The notes under the pieces were generated by a model. That model was not told the DNA's origin and did no database searches. It was given only the letters and a program-made list of their open reading frames with translations. Shown here one piece after another: positions 32,341 through 41,324 of a stretch of 44,484 bases of DNA (position 1 is its first letter; the number at the start of each line of letters is the position of its first letter). Position numbers and translations under genes: made by a program. Source of the stretch: Cnuella takakiae (lineage in GTDB: Bacteria > Bacteroidota > Bacteroidia > Chitinophagales > Chitinophagaceae); assembly GCF_001953305.1 (NCBI RefSeq), contig NZ_MTFE01000010.1, positions 3,970,762 through 4,015,245 of the forward strand. The letters are read 5' to 3'.

Positions 32341-34953
32341 ATGAAACCTTTGCTTTGCCTGTGTTTGTTTCTGGCGATGCTTCCCCGCAGTGCACGGGCC
32401 GACCACATCACTGGTGGCGAATTGTACTATACCCTGATGGGCACTCCCGGCGGTAACTACCAGTACAACATTACGGTAAAAGTATTCATGCGCTGCAACA
32501 GCGGCAGGCAGTTCAATAACCCGGCCGTCATTTCCATTTTTGACAAAGGCAACCGCAACCGGATTCAGGATATTGAAGTAAGGCTTGCCCGCACAACTAC
32601 CCTGCAACTCAACGACCCCAACAAGTGTATTACCGACCCACCCCTGGTATGTTATGAAGTAGGCTTTTACGAGTTCACCGCTACCCTGCCACCCACGCCC
32701 AACGGTTATATTGTTGCCAGCCAGTTTGTGTTCCGCATTGGCGGCATCCGCAACCTCATACCTTTTTACAGCAATGTGGGCACTACTTATATGGGAGAAA
32801 TACCGGGCACCGAAGTACCGGGGGCACCTGCCAACAGCAGCGCCCGTTTTACCGGCAACGACCTGGTGGCGGTATGTGCCAACAATGCTTTTACCTATTC
32901 TTTTGCCGCTACCGATGCCGACGGGGACGAGCTGCGTTACGCCTTCTGCGATGCCTACCAGGGCGGCACCTTCAGGATGGGCGCCGCCGAGCCCGTATCC
33001 ACGCCTCCTTTTCAAAGCGTACCTTATGGCAATGGCTTTACCGGCAGCGCGCCACTTGGCGATAAGGTGCGAATTGATAGCCGCACGGGGCTCATCACCG
33101 GCATTGCACCCAGCGAGGGCATCTACGTGGTAACGGTATGTGTAAGCGAAATCCGCAATGGTAAAGTAATAGCCACGCAACGAAAGGACCTGCAGATCTT
33201 TATCGCTTCCTGCACCATTGCCGCGGCCACACTGGAACCGGAGTACAACTTATGCCGCGACAGCACCAGGCTGGTAGTATCCAACCAGTCGAACAGCCCC
33301 CTTATCAGGAGCTACAACTGGGAGCTGCAGGACCGTAGTGGGCGCCAACTGGCGGGCAGTTCGGAGCAGGGTTTTGCCTACGATTTCAGAGACACGGGGC
33401 TGTTCAACCTGAAGCTGGTCATCAACCGCAATGGTGAATGCGCAGACTCCAACACCTCCCTGGTGCGGGTATACCCCGGCTTCAAACCGGCTTTTGATTT
33501 TGAAGGATTGTGTAATGGCAAACCCACCCGCTTCCGCGATGGCAGCACCACGGTATATGGCCGCATCAACCAGTGGCAGTGGGACTTTGACGATGGCATT
33601 GCCACCTCTTCCGATGAACAGTATAACCGGCCCAATACGGAGTATCAATACCGGAGTGCCGGCAGCCGCCAGGTAGTGATGCAGGTAAGCAACAGCAATG
33701 GTTGCCGCGATACGGCAACAAGGCTGCTGGCCATTATTGACAAACCAGCTTTAAACCTCGGCTTCAGGGATACCACCATTTGTATCAGCGATGGCGTGCG
33801 CCTGCAGGCAAATGGCAGCGGGGCATTGCGCTGGTCGCCGCTTGTGGAAATGGTAAACCCCGAAGCTCCCGACCCTGAGGTGCGCCCTACCATAACACGT
33901 ACCTACTATGCCGATCTGGATGATAATGGCTGCCGCAACCGCGACTCGGTACGCATCATGGTAGAGCGGGAAGTTCAACTTGTGGCCATGGCAGATACCA
34001 CCATTTGCAGTGGCGACAGTTTGCGGCTGCGTATTGCTTCCAATGCCCTGCGCTACCAGTGGCAGGCAGCGCCAGGACTGGAACAAACCGATGTATCAAA
34101 CCCAATCGCCCGCCCTGTTGCCAACAGCATTTACCAGCTTACCGCCTCTATTGGCAATTGCCAGGCTACTGCCAGCATTACCATCAATACCCTTCCCTAC
34201 CCCATCAGCAATGCCGGCGCCGACACAACCATTTGCTTTGGTACCGAAGCTTTTTTACAGGGCAGCACCAATGGGCAAAACTTTAGCTGGTCGAATACCC
34301 AAAGCCTGTCTAACCCGCAAAACCTGCAGTCAACAGCCCGCCCTGCTGGCACGACTGCTTATATACTGACCGCAACCAATAACAGCGGTTGCCCCAAACC
34401 CTCAAGAGATACTGTAATCGTAACAGTACGGCCACTCATCAGGGCTTTTGCCGGAAGGGATACCAGCGTGGTGCTTGGCCAAAGCCTGCAACTGCAGGCA
34501 GCAGGTGGCGAACTGTACCAATGGTCCCCGGCAACGGCATTGTCGGCCACAGATATTGCCAATCCCATTGCCCGCTTTAACAACAATTACGGGGGAGGCA
34601 TCCGCTACCAGGTAAAGGTGTACACACCCGAAGGCTGCGCCGATTCGGCTTCTATATTGGTAAAGATTTTTGCCACTGGTCCGCAGGTATTTGTACCCAC
34701 GGCATTCTCCCCCAATCAGGATGGACTGAACGACCTGCTGCGCCCCATAGCAGTGGGTATCAGCCGGGTAGAACGTTTCTCCGTTTTCAACCGCTGGGGC
34801 CAGCTTTTGTACAACGCCCCCGATGGCCGCGGCTGGGATGGCACCGTAGGTGGCCAGCCACAGGTGGCTGGGGTGTATGTCTGGATGGTGCAGGCAACGG
34901 ATTTCCAGGGCAGGAAAATGGTACAGAAAGGCACTGCCACCCTTATCCGCTAA
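32341..34953 (+). CDS. Large secreted PKD/Ig-like protein with T9SS type-B sorting domain
   Basis: An 870-aa extracellular protein with a signal peptide (MKPLLCLCLFLAMLPRSARA). The first 300 residues (DHITGGELYYTLMG, FMRCNSGRQ, ATDADGDELRYAFCDAYQGG) form a Bacteroidota surface module. Around 380-460 lies a PKD domain (WQWDFDDG). Then four Ig-like repeats begin with DTTIC, DTTIC, DTTIC and DTSVV. The last 85 residues (FVPTAFSPNQDGLNDLL, VFNRWGQLLY, GWDG, GVYVWMVQATDFQG) are the gliding-motility-associated type-B C-terminal domain used by T9SS. It converges with the T9SS type-A gene, overlapping by 4 bp. Role: adhesin or surface polymer-binding protein, inferred. Confidence 0.9.
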   Translation: MKPLLCLCLFLAMLPRSARADHITGGELYYTLMGTPGGNYQYNITVKVFMRCNSGRQFNNPAVISIFDKGNRNRIQDIEVRLARTTTLQLNDPNKCITDPPLVCYEVGFYEFTATLPPTPNGYIVASQFVFRIGGIRNLIPFYSNVGTTYMGEIPGTEVPGAPANSSARFTGNDLVAVCANNAFTYSFAATDADGDELRYAFCDAYQGGTFRMGAAEPVSTPPFQSVPYGNGFTGSAPLGDKVRIDSRTGLITGIAPSEGIYVVTVCVSEIRNGKVIATQRKDLQIFIASCTIAAATLEPEYNLCRDSTRLVVSNQSNSPLIRSYNWELQDRSGRQLAGSSEQGFAYDFRDTGLFNLKLVINRNGECADSNTSLVRVYPGFKPAFDFEGLCNGKPTRFRDGSTTVYGRINQWQWDFDDGIATSSDEQYNRPNTEYQYRSAGSRQVVMQVSNSNGCRDTATRLLAIIDKPALNLGFRDTTICISDGVRLQANGSGALRWSPLVEMVNPEAPDPEVRPTITRTYYADLDDNGCRNRDSVRIMVEREVQLVAMADTTICSGDSLRLRIASNALRYQWQAAPGLEQTDVSNPIARPVANSIYQLTASIGNCQATASITINTLPYPISNAGADTTICFGTEAFLQGSTNGQNFSWSNTQSLSNPQNLQSTARPAGTTAYILTATNNSGCPKPSRDTVIVTVRPLIRAFAGRDTSVVLGQSLQLQAAGGELYQWSPATALSATDIANPIARFNNNYGGGIRYQVKVYTPEGCADSASILVKIFATGPQVFVPTAFSPNQDGLNDLLRPIAVGISRVERFSVFNRWGQLLYNAPDGRGWDGTVGGQPQVAGVYVWMVQATDFQGRKMVQKGTATLIR

Positions 34954-36743
34954 TCATCCAGTTTGATCACTTTTACCGCTTCGTACCGCACCTGAATGAT
35001 ATAGGTAGCAGCTGAAAGCATGGTCAGATCTGTGCGGATGGTATTTACGCCGGCCTCCAACTGAACTTCCCTCGATTGTACGAGCCTGCCCCGGTCATTG
35101 AATATGCGGAGCACAGCAGGCCCCCGTGTGGAAGTAGTGAACCTAAGGTTGACAGGTCCCTGTGTCGGGTTGGGGAATGCTTGCAGGAAATCGTTTGCGC
35201 CAAAGTTGGATACCACGGCCACATTGCTGTACACTTTCAGCCCGGAGGTGCTTTGGTACACCACACGGTAATAGTTGATTCCGGCTGGTGGCTGACTATG
35301 CAAACCAGAGTAATAGGACAGCCCAACAGGTTGTATTTGCTGCAAAGCACTGAAATGCATTCCGTCCGTACTGTGTTCCAGGTAGAACCTGCCGCTCCGT
35401 ACACCCATAATATTTACAAGCCATTGCAAGGAAACAGCCTCACCGTTTATGCCCTTGCGTGCGGTGAGGGCCAGTTTCATGTTGGTAGCGAGGGTATCGT
35501 TGGCCCCGATGGCAAACCGGCCAGAGGTAGGCAACTGGATCGCCACTTGTCTACTTGTTTGGTTGTATTGAATGGCTGTATTTTGCAACTGCCAGCCACC
35601 CCTGAATGCCCACAGTCCAACCATTCCCAAATCCAGTTCGTTGAACCTTGATCCTTCCAATTGTGGCTGCCATTCCAGGTTCACCCGGGTATTGGCGGGA
35701 TTGCTGGTTTCTGTTGTCCACACGAGGTCCACCATAAAAGGTTTCTGCTCGGCGGGAGGACCACCTTCCAGTGCATTGGCCGTAATACCGGAGAACAGGC
35801 CAAGGGTAAAATCAGCAGGCTGGGTATGGGTAACCGTAACCGGCAAATACCATTCGGATGTGCCCATCGGGAAAAGCTCCTGCCCGGCAAAACCAAGGCG
35901 GCGTACCCTGCCCAGGTTGGTACCCGCTACCAGGTAGCGGTCTTTGCTGTACCCCTCAATGGCGGCATCCGGCATAAGGGTCAGCAGTTCGTTGTTGAGG
36001 TACAATTTACCGGCATCCAGGCGCAGCATATTGCTGATGCTACCCGAAGAGGATAAAGACAGGCCTGCCGCATTTTGCACAAATAACTGGCCCAATGCAA
36101 AACCCGCATCCGCCCTGAGTACCTGCTGGCGGGCGCCTGCAAAGATCAGGGTGCCTACACCGCTGATCCGCCCTTTTGCAGCCAGGTCCTGGGTGATGGT
36201 GACACCTGCAATATTCTCGATGTTTACATTTTGCAATCCTGATCCCAAAGCCTCAGCGCCCGCCACCAATGGCTGGTACTGCGGGTAAGAAAGGTTGTAA
36301 TTGCCCTGGGGTTTGGCATTGAGGCTACCACCCCTGCGGGTGATCCAGGCTGCATTCTGGGTTTTTAAAAGTGTGGCACTTACCCCTCCGCCCTCCAGGT
36401 AGAGCGCACTGTCAATGGTGAATTCATTCCTAAATGACACCCCTGCCCCATTCACCACCGTACGGTATAATTGCAGGTTGCCGCTAACGGTTTGCTGCTG
36501 GGTACTGGTAAATAGCACCAATCCCTGCCCGTAGGTATTCTGGCGGAATGTTTCGGCCCAGTGGGCTCCGGAAAAATAAAAATGAGCATTGCTGCCCAGG
36601 GTTAGCTTACCCTGGTTGGTGATTGAGTCGGCTACCACCATGGCTCCGGTAACCTGGTTTTGTGCGCCTGCAGGTATATACACCTGTGCCCGCACCAGGA
36701 GGTGCAGGCAGCAACACAATAAGAACAGAACCGGAGTGCGCAT
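34950..36743 (-). CDS. Secreted beta-rich protein with T9SS type-A sorting domain
   Basis: A 597-aa protein with a signal peptide (LLCCCLHLLVRAQ). The first 270 residues are beta-helix-like (repeated GxLxL-type segments such as SITNQGKLTLGSNAHFYF and VTITQDLAAKGRISGVGTL). A linker follows, and a C-terminal T9SS type-A domain (LQAFPNPTQGPVNLRF, LRIFNDRGRLV, AATYIIQVRYEAVKVIKL). It is the last gene of the fibre series, 4 bp after the helical-repeat gene. Its stop overlaps the stop of the convergent T9SS type-B gene by 4 bp. Role: surface structure component, inferred. Confidence 0.9.
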   Translation of the reverse strand: MRTPVLFLLCCCLHLLVRAQVYIPAGAQNQVTGAMVVADSITNQGKLTLGSNAHFYFSGAHWAETFRQNTYGQGLVLFTSTQQQTVSGNLQLYRTVVNGAGVSFRNEFTIDSALYLEGGGVSATLLKTQNAAWITRRGGSLNAKPQGNYNLSYPQYQPLVAGAEALGSGLQNVNIENIAGVTITQDLAAKGRISGVGTLIFAGARQQVLRADAGFALGQLFVQNAAGLSLSSSGSISNMLRLDAGKLYLNNELLTLMPDAAIEGYSKDRYLVAGTNLGRVRRLGFAGQELFPMGTSEWYLPVTVTHTQPADFTLGLFSGITANALEGGPPAEQKPFMVDLVWTTETSNPANTRVNLEWQPQLEGSRFNELDLGMVGLWAFRGGWQLQNTAIQYNQTSRQVAIQLPTSGRFAIGANDTLATNMKLALTARKGINGEAVSLQWLVNIMGVRSGRFYLEHSTDGMHFSALQQIQPVGLSYYSGLHSQPPAGINYYRVVYQSTSGLKVYSNVAVVSNFGANDFLQAFPNPTQGPVNLRFTTSTRGPAVLRIFNDRGRLVQSREVQLEAGVNTIRTDLTMLSAATYIIQVRYEAVKVIKLDD

Positions 36744-36747
36744 GATT

Positions 36748-37464
36748 TTAATTTTTAGCGGCGGTATTCAGTTTTTGCTGCAGGTCCAACGCCAGCTCGT
36801 AGGCAGGTGCGGCAGCAAGGGCTTCCTTGAGGGCATCGGCTGCATTGGTCTCCTGGTGCAGGTCGTAAAAAGCAAGGGCCTGCGTAAAGCGGGCAGCAGC
36901 CACGAGGCTTACTTCCTGCACCTGCTTGCCATCGCGGCGCGGAACCGAAACCCTGGTGCTGTCGGCAGTACCTGCAGCTTTCAGCACTTTGGTAGCAGTT
37001 ACTACCGCTTCCGCGAGCCTGCGGATACCATACTCAAGCTGCAGCTGCTCGAAACCATAATAAGCATTATTGGTGCGGCTGAACAGCTGGCTGTATCCAT
37101 CGATGGCAGCCAGCGGCTGGTCGAGGCGGCGGGCAGAAGCGGCTTTCATTTCCAGGCGCAGGTCGGTAGCGGGTCCCTGCTGGAGCATTTTTTCAGCCAG
37201 TGTATAGCTTTGGATATAGGCGCCGCTTTGGAAATAAAGCAAGGCCAGGCTATCGTTCCAACGGCTGGTGGCTTCGCCTGTTTCTGCAACCAGGTAATGT
37301 ACCGACTGTATGGCTGTAGGGAAATCGGCCAGGGCCTTTGCCTGGAAATAAACCTTTTCGTGGAGGCTTTTGGCAGGCGTTTTTGGTGCCTGGGCCATTG
37401 AGGCAATGCCGGCAATCGAAAATGCTGCAGCCAATACTGTTTTCAGGAGCAAATTGGATTTCAT
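36748..37464 (-). CDS. Secreted helical-repeat (TPR-like) protein
   Basis: A 238-aa protein with a signal peptide (KTVLAAAFSIAGIASMAQ). The rest is helical with Ala-rich pairs (ARRLDQPLAAIDGYSQLF, AARFTQALAFYDLHQETNAADALKEALAAAPAYELALDLQQKL), as in TPR solenoids. Its ATG overlaps the TGA of the fibre gene (ATGA, 37461-37464), so translation is coupled. Only 4 bp separate it from the T9SS type-A gene. A periplasmic assembly or chaperone role for the fibre would fit its position, but this is inference. Confidence 0.75.
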   Translation of the reverse strand: MKSNLLLKTVLAAAFSIAGIASMAQAPKTPAKSLHEKVYFQAKALADFPTAIQSVHYLVAETGEATSRWNDSLALLYFQSGAYIQSYTLAEKMLQQGPATDLRLEMKAASARRLDQPLAAIDGYSQLFSRTNNAYYGFEQLQLEYGIRRLAEAVVTATKVLKAAGTADSTRVSVPRRDGKQVQEVSLVAAARFTQALAFYDLHQETNAADALKEALAAAPAYELALDLQQKLNTAAKN

Positions 37465-39890
37465 TGTTTGTTTTTCTTTAGTTTGGATATTTCTTTTTTC
37501 AGATCGTCGATTTGAGTCTGTTGTTCTTTGATGGCGTTGATAAGGACGGGGATCAGCTCTGTGTAATCCATAGAGAGCATTTCTTTTTCCTGATTACCTT
37601 CTACAACTTCAGGAACTACCTTTTGCACTTCTTGAGCAATAAGACCCAATTTGATATCCTTATTTGGATTTACATTCCAGTTGTACTGTACAGGCCGAAG
37701 CGCCAATACCTCATTCAAACCATAGGACAAAGATTGAATATTGGTTTTCAATCGAAGGTCTGAAGGGCTACTCCAGTTATATGCAAAAACGGTTTGCCAT
37801 CTATTACCTACTCTTCCCAAGTTATAGGTGTTATCAGCTGTAGGATAAATATTTCCGGCTACAGTTAACTTATCAATAGGGTTTAGGGTGCCGATGCCCA
37901 CATTTCCCGAACCATCAATGATCATCCGGGTATTTGTAGCTTTGTTGCCACCTCCCGTTAAAAAACGTACGGATTTATTTGTCGAACCGGCACCAATTAA
38001 AAGGTCATTTCCTAGGTTATATAGATAAGCATCATTGGCGCTGCCAAAATAATTACCAGTATAGTTTTGACCATTGATGCCCATGTCGATGTAGTTGGTT
38101 GATTCATTGCCATTATTAGCTGTAGCCACTATATCAGTACTGGAAAGGTTGCCGGTTGAATTGTTTTGAATATTAAATTGGAGGTAGCCATTAATTGAGC
38201 CCTGGCCATTGATCAAATTATAAGAACTTGTCGTACCCGCATCTACCAATAGCTTTTCAGGAGCAGTACCATCAAATTGTTCAGTACCAATACCCACATT
38301 GCCTGCACTATTTATCAGCAGCCTTGTATTTTCAGTATTTTCTGCCTCGGCCAAGGCAATGGTATTGATTTGAGCGGAGGTTGTAGTTTGTATTTTAAAT
38401 TCATTGGTAGCCATTCTAATCCGGTCGGGACCCCAGCTACCCGCAGGATCATTACCAGAGAAAAATAGCATTTCACTGTTTTCTGCAGCGGTTCCGTATT
38501 TCCGCATTTCTATCACCCCATCTGGATCATCACCTGGTGTAAGAAATACCAGTCTTTTGTTACCTCCAGATATTCGAATATTACCGTTTACATCTAAAGC
38601 TTCTAAAGGTGTAGAGGTATTGATACCCAGAAAACCAGCTGTAGTAAGACGCATACGCTCTGAAGTGTTGGTTATAAAGGGTAAGTCATGATTACTAAGG
38701 GTACCAAAATTTTGCTGTGCAGCAAGTGTATTACCACCATGCACCCAGACATTGGAATTATTAACAGACAACCAAGTTGGCGCAGCACCTGGTCCACTGG
38801 AAATCAGCACCTGTCCTGCTGACCCAGCAGCACCACCTGGCATTAGTGCACCTGTTAACTTAAGGTTGCCTGTTATATCCAGTTTTTCAACAGGATTTGT
38901 ATTGCCTAAACCCAGGTTGCCATTAGAATTCACCACATTCATCAATGCATTCGTACCTGGTGTTCGCCATTCGGTAAGATTGGCCGATGAACCAGAGAAA
39001 CCCTGAATGGCTAGGGGAACGCTGCCTGAACGTTGGCTCTGAACAAGAACATTTGTGTTGATTGTGCCAGTAGTAGAACTGGGTGTCAGGAAATTAAGCG
39101 CTGTATTCGCCTGTCTGTCGCCGGCCAGCACCATGCCATGGAAAGCTCCCATTTGCAGGTTGCGCCCACCACCACCCTGCCAAAAAATATCTCCTCCGTC
39201 ACCGCCAATCCGGAAATCGCCCTGATTTGCTGTATTAGAAAAGGTAAGGGATGAAACTGATGTAGAGGCACCACGCTGCACTTCGATATTATCCAGCACC
39301 ACCAAGTTGTTTGCAGGCGCTGCTACCCCTATGCCTACGCGACCGGCATTTGTAATTACCATGCGCTGGGTATTTGCCGTGCGAAAAGCCAGGCTCACGT
39401 TATCCGTTGTTCCTATAAAATTGCTTGTTGGGTTGGTACCATTATTCCCATTTATGGTCCAGTCGGCGGAAGGGGTAAACCACTGTAACTGTCCACCCCC
39501 ATTGGTTTGGAGTAGCTGCCCGGCAGCGCCATCGGCCACAGGAAGGGTGAAAGTAGTATTGGCTGTTGCCGCACCGGCACGCAGCCCGGTGTAAAAAGTT
39601 CCGGTGCTATTCCAAAAGCGTTGTTCTGTTGCAGTTGCTGTTGTTCTGAAATTTACAATACCTGCCTCGTTTAGCAACAAGGTACCCGAAGCTGCCGGGA
39701 AAGTTGCTGTGTATTGACCAGTAGTCCCCGCGGGGTTATCGAGTACAGCACGTAACCTGCCACCCAAGTTGTTGCGCAGCATTTGCCCCAGCACACCCTG
39801 CGCATGAACGGGGTTAACGCCCAGCAGCGCTGCACTAAGCAACACTGCCAGAGCATTGAGGGTTGTTTTCATGGATGTAGCATTTTTCAT
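37461..39890 (-). CDS. Large tail-fibre-like protein with C-terminal peptidase S74 chaperone
   Basis: An 809-aa secreted protein. The start at ATG 39890 is favoured by AAAGGA 9 nt upstream; ATG 39899 and 39872 are alternatives. After the signal peptide comes AQGVLGQMLRNNLGG, a motif shared with the 434-aa fibre protein. The middle repeats VGIG-type units (GRVGIGVAAP, GNLGLGNTNPVEKLDITG, GFLGINTSTPLEALDVNG, GNVGIGTLNPIDKLTVAG), as in phage-type trimeric fibres. The last 100 residues (SPSDLRLKTNIQ, VQYNWN, LGLIAQEVQKVVPEVV) are a peptidase S74 intramolecular chaperone, followed by a coiled coil ending KNKQ. The C-terminal two-thirds look less GC-rich than the surrounding genes. Confidence 0.88.
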   Translation of the reverse strand: MKNATSMKTTLNALAVLLSAALLGVNPVHAQGVLGQMLRNNLGGRLRAVLDNPAGTTGQYTATFPAASGTLLLNEAGIVNFRTTATATEQRFWNSTGTFYTGLRAGAATANTTFTLPVADGAAGQLLQTNGGGQLQWFTPSADWTINGNNGTNPTSNFIGTTDNVSLAFRTANTQRMVITNAGRVGIGVAAPANNLVVLDNIEVQRGASTSVSSLTFSNTANQGDFRIGGDGGDIFWQGGGGRNLQMGAFHGMVLAGDRQANTALNFLTPSSTTGTINTNVLVQSQRSGSVPLAIQGFSGSSANLTEWRTPGTNALMNVVNSNGNLGLGNTNPVEKLDITGNLKLTGALMPGGAAGSAGQVLISSGPGAAPTWLSVNNSNVWVHGGNTLAAQQNFGTLSNHDLPFITNTSERMRLTTAGFLGINTSTPLEALDVNGNIRISGGNKRLVFLTPGDDPDGVIEMRKYGTAAENSEMLFFSGNDPAGSWGPDRIRMATNEFKIQTTTSAQINTIALAEAENTENTRLLINSAGNVGIGTEQFDGTAPEKLLVDAGTTSSYNLINGQGSINGYLQFNIQNNSTGNLSSTDIVATANNGNESTNYIDMGINGQNYTGNYFGSANDAYLYNLGNDLLIGAGSTNKSVRFLTGGGNKATNTRMIIDGSGNVGIGTLNPIDKLTVAGNIYPTADNTYNLGRVGNRWQTVFAYNWSSPSDLRLKTNIQSLSYGLNEVLALRPVQYNWNVNPNKDIKLGLIAQEVQKVVPEVVEGNQEKEMLSMDYTELIPVLINAIKEQQTQIDDLKKEISKLKKNKQ

Positions 39891-39933
39891 AGTCCGCATT
39901 CCTTTCAGGTTGCGTTAGCGTCAGGGTGATGGA

Positions 39934-39971
39934 ATACACCGGGTGCTGGCAAAGCGCCGCATCCGGTGTAT
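39934..39971 (-). terminator. Stem-loop between the two fibre operons
   Basis: ATACACCGGGTGC pairs with GCATCCGGTGTAT (13 bp, one G-U) around a 12-nt loop. The following T tract on the minus strand is weak (TATTCC), so it may be an attenuator rather than a full terminator. Confidence 0.55.
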
Positions 39972-40007
39972 CAAAGGGCCTGGTTTAGTAACCAGGTATG
40001 CATATTA

Positions 40008-41312
40008 TTAGTCTACTACCGCCCACTTACCGGAAGCTACATACACAAAGGTGAGCGACAGACCGGAGCCGCCGGGAATGGTATAAGAGGATGCCCCATC
40101 GATAGTATCCGAACCAGTGCGGGAAACAGTGATATCACCGGCAGCCGAAGATTTGATGATGTATACCTTACCTACAGCTGTAGGTGTGGGCAGGGTTACA
40201 GTACCGGTACCTGCATTGGTACAGGAAATCATATAATCGTTAGCTGTGAGGGTATAAGCAGCAGTAAGCGACTGTTCCGATACGGTTACATTACCGGTAA
40301 GGGTGCTTACAGCCATTTTCTTTACCTGTGTATTACCTACCAGCAAAACTGAGTCGGAAGATGAAGCAGTTCCCAAACCTACCAGGCTGAGGTTGCCAAT
40401 AGTGGTGGCATTGCTGCCTGTAAAGTTGATATTGGTTACACCTGTTACAACGGTGTTGCCGTTAACGGTTGCACCTCCTGCAGCGGTCAGCAGACCGGTA
40501 GTGTTCAGCGTACCGGCGATGGCGGTATTACCCGTAGCGGCATCAATGGTAAGCTTGTTGGTATTTACCGCCACATTGCCGTTGGCGTTCAATGCACCTG
40601 TAATTGTGGTTGCCCCGGTTACATCGAGGGTACCTCCTACTGAAGTATTACCTGTGGCACCGACAACACTGAAGTTGGTAGTAGTGCCCGTACCTACCGC
40701 AAAGCTTTGGGTGGGTGCAGCCGAGAGGCCAATACCTACACCTCCATTTGCACCAATAATCATCCGGAGATTAGCACCGCTGTTACCAGTGTAAAACTGT
40801 ATGGCCTGCGCGGTGCTGTTGGTAGTAGCGATGCTAAGAGGCTGAGCACTGGTAGTACCCATAAAGGCTCCGGCAGTTCCATTCCATGCATCGGTGGTAC
40901 CATTGCCCGCAAGGCGCCATGCCGAAGAACCGATTACGTCGTTGATGCTTACGGCATCCACCAAACCGGTGCTATTGGCCAGCAACAATCGGTCGTAGCC
41001 GCTGGTAATGGAGGTACGGGCTGTGCCGCCCAGCGAAGTAAGCGTAATGTTGGGGGTACCTGCGGTACCATTTACGCTAAAAGTACCCGAACTTGCGCCT
41101 GTAAGCAGGTTCACCTGGTCGAGGTGGCTGGTAATAATATTACCGGTAGGGCCACCAAGGGTATAGGTGCTGGTACCTGTTTGGCTTGGCTTTAAAATAA
41201 GAAGACCGGAACCACCGCTGCTGTTGCGCACCAGCTGTCCTAGTTGGCCTTGTGCCTGGGCAGCATTACCTATAGCAATGGCAGCCACCATTAAGGGTAG
41301 AATTCTTTTCAT
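40008..41312 (-). CDS. Tail-fibre-like secreted protein (434 aa)
   Basis: A signal peptide (LPLMVAAIAIGNAAQA) is followed by QGQLGQLVRNSSGG, a motif shared with the large S74 protein. The body has low-complexity Gly/Thr/Asn-rich segments (GNTSVGGTLDVTGATTITGALNANGNVAVNTNK), typical of trimeric beta-helical fibres. Residues 355-434 (LTANDYMISCTNAGTG, TLPTPTAVGKVYIIK, TIDGASSYTIPGGSGLSL) are an adhesin/tail-fibre tip domain shared with the 191-aa protein. It lies 12 bp after that gene, so both are in one transcript. There is no T9SS domain visible at the end. Confidence 0.85.
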   Translation of the reverse strand: MKRILPLMVAAIAIGNAAQAQGQLGQLVRNSSGGSGLLILKPSQTGTSTYTLGGPTGNIITSHLDQVNLLTGASSGTFSVNGTAGTPNITLTSLGGTARTSITSGYDRLLLANSTGLVDAVSINDVIGSSAWRLAGNGTTDAWNGTAGAFMGTTSAQPLSIATTNSTAQAIQFYTGNSGANLRMIIGANGGVGIGLSAAPTQSFAVGTGTTTNFSVVGATGNTSVGGTLDVTGATTITGALNANGNVAVNTNKLTIDAATGNTAIAGTLNTTGLLTAAGGATVNGNTVVTGVTNINFTGSNATTIGNLSLVGLGTASSSDSVLLVGNTQVKKMAVSTLTGNVTVSEQSLTAAYTLTANDYMISCTNAGTGTVTLPTPTAVGKVYIIKSSAAGDITVSRTGSDTIDGASSYTIPGGSGLSLTFVYVASGKWAVVD

Positions 41313-41324
41313 ATATACGGATTG

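Noticed and set aside
37461-39890. Prophage remnant
   Set aside because: The S74 fibre protein is phage-like, but it has a signal peptide and neighbours with T9SS domains. No capsid, portal, terminase, integrase or lysis gene is seen.
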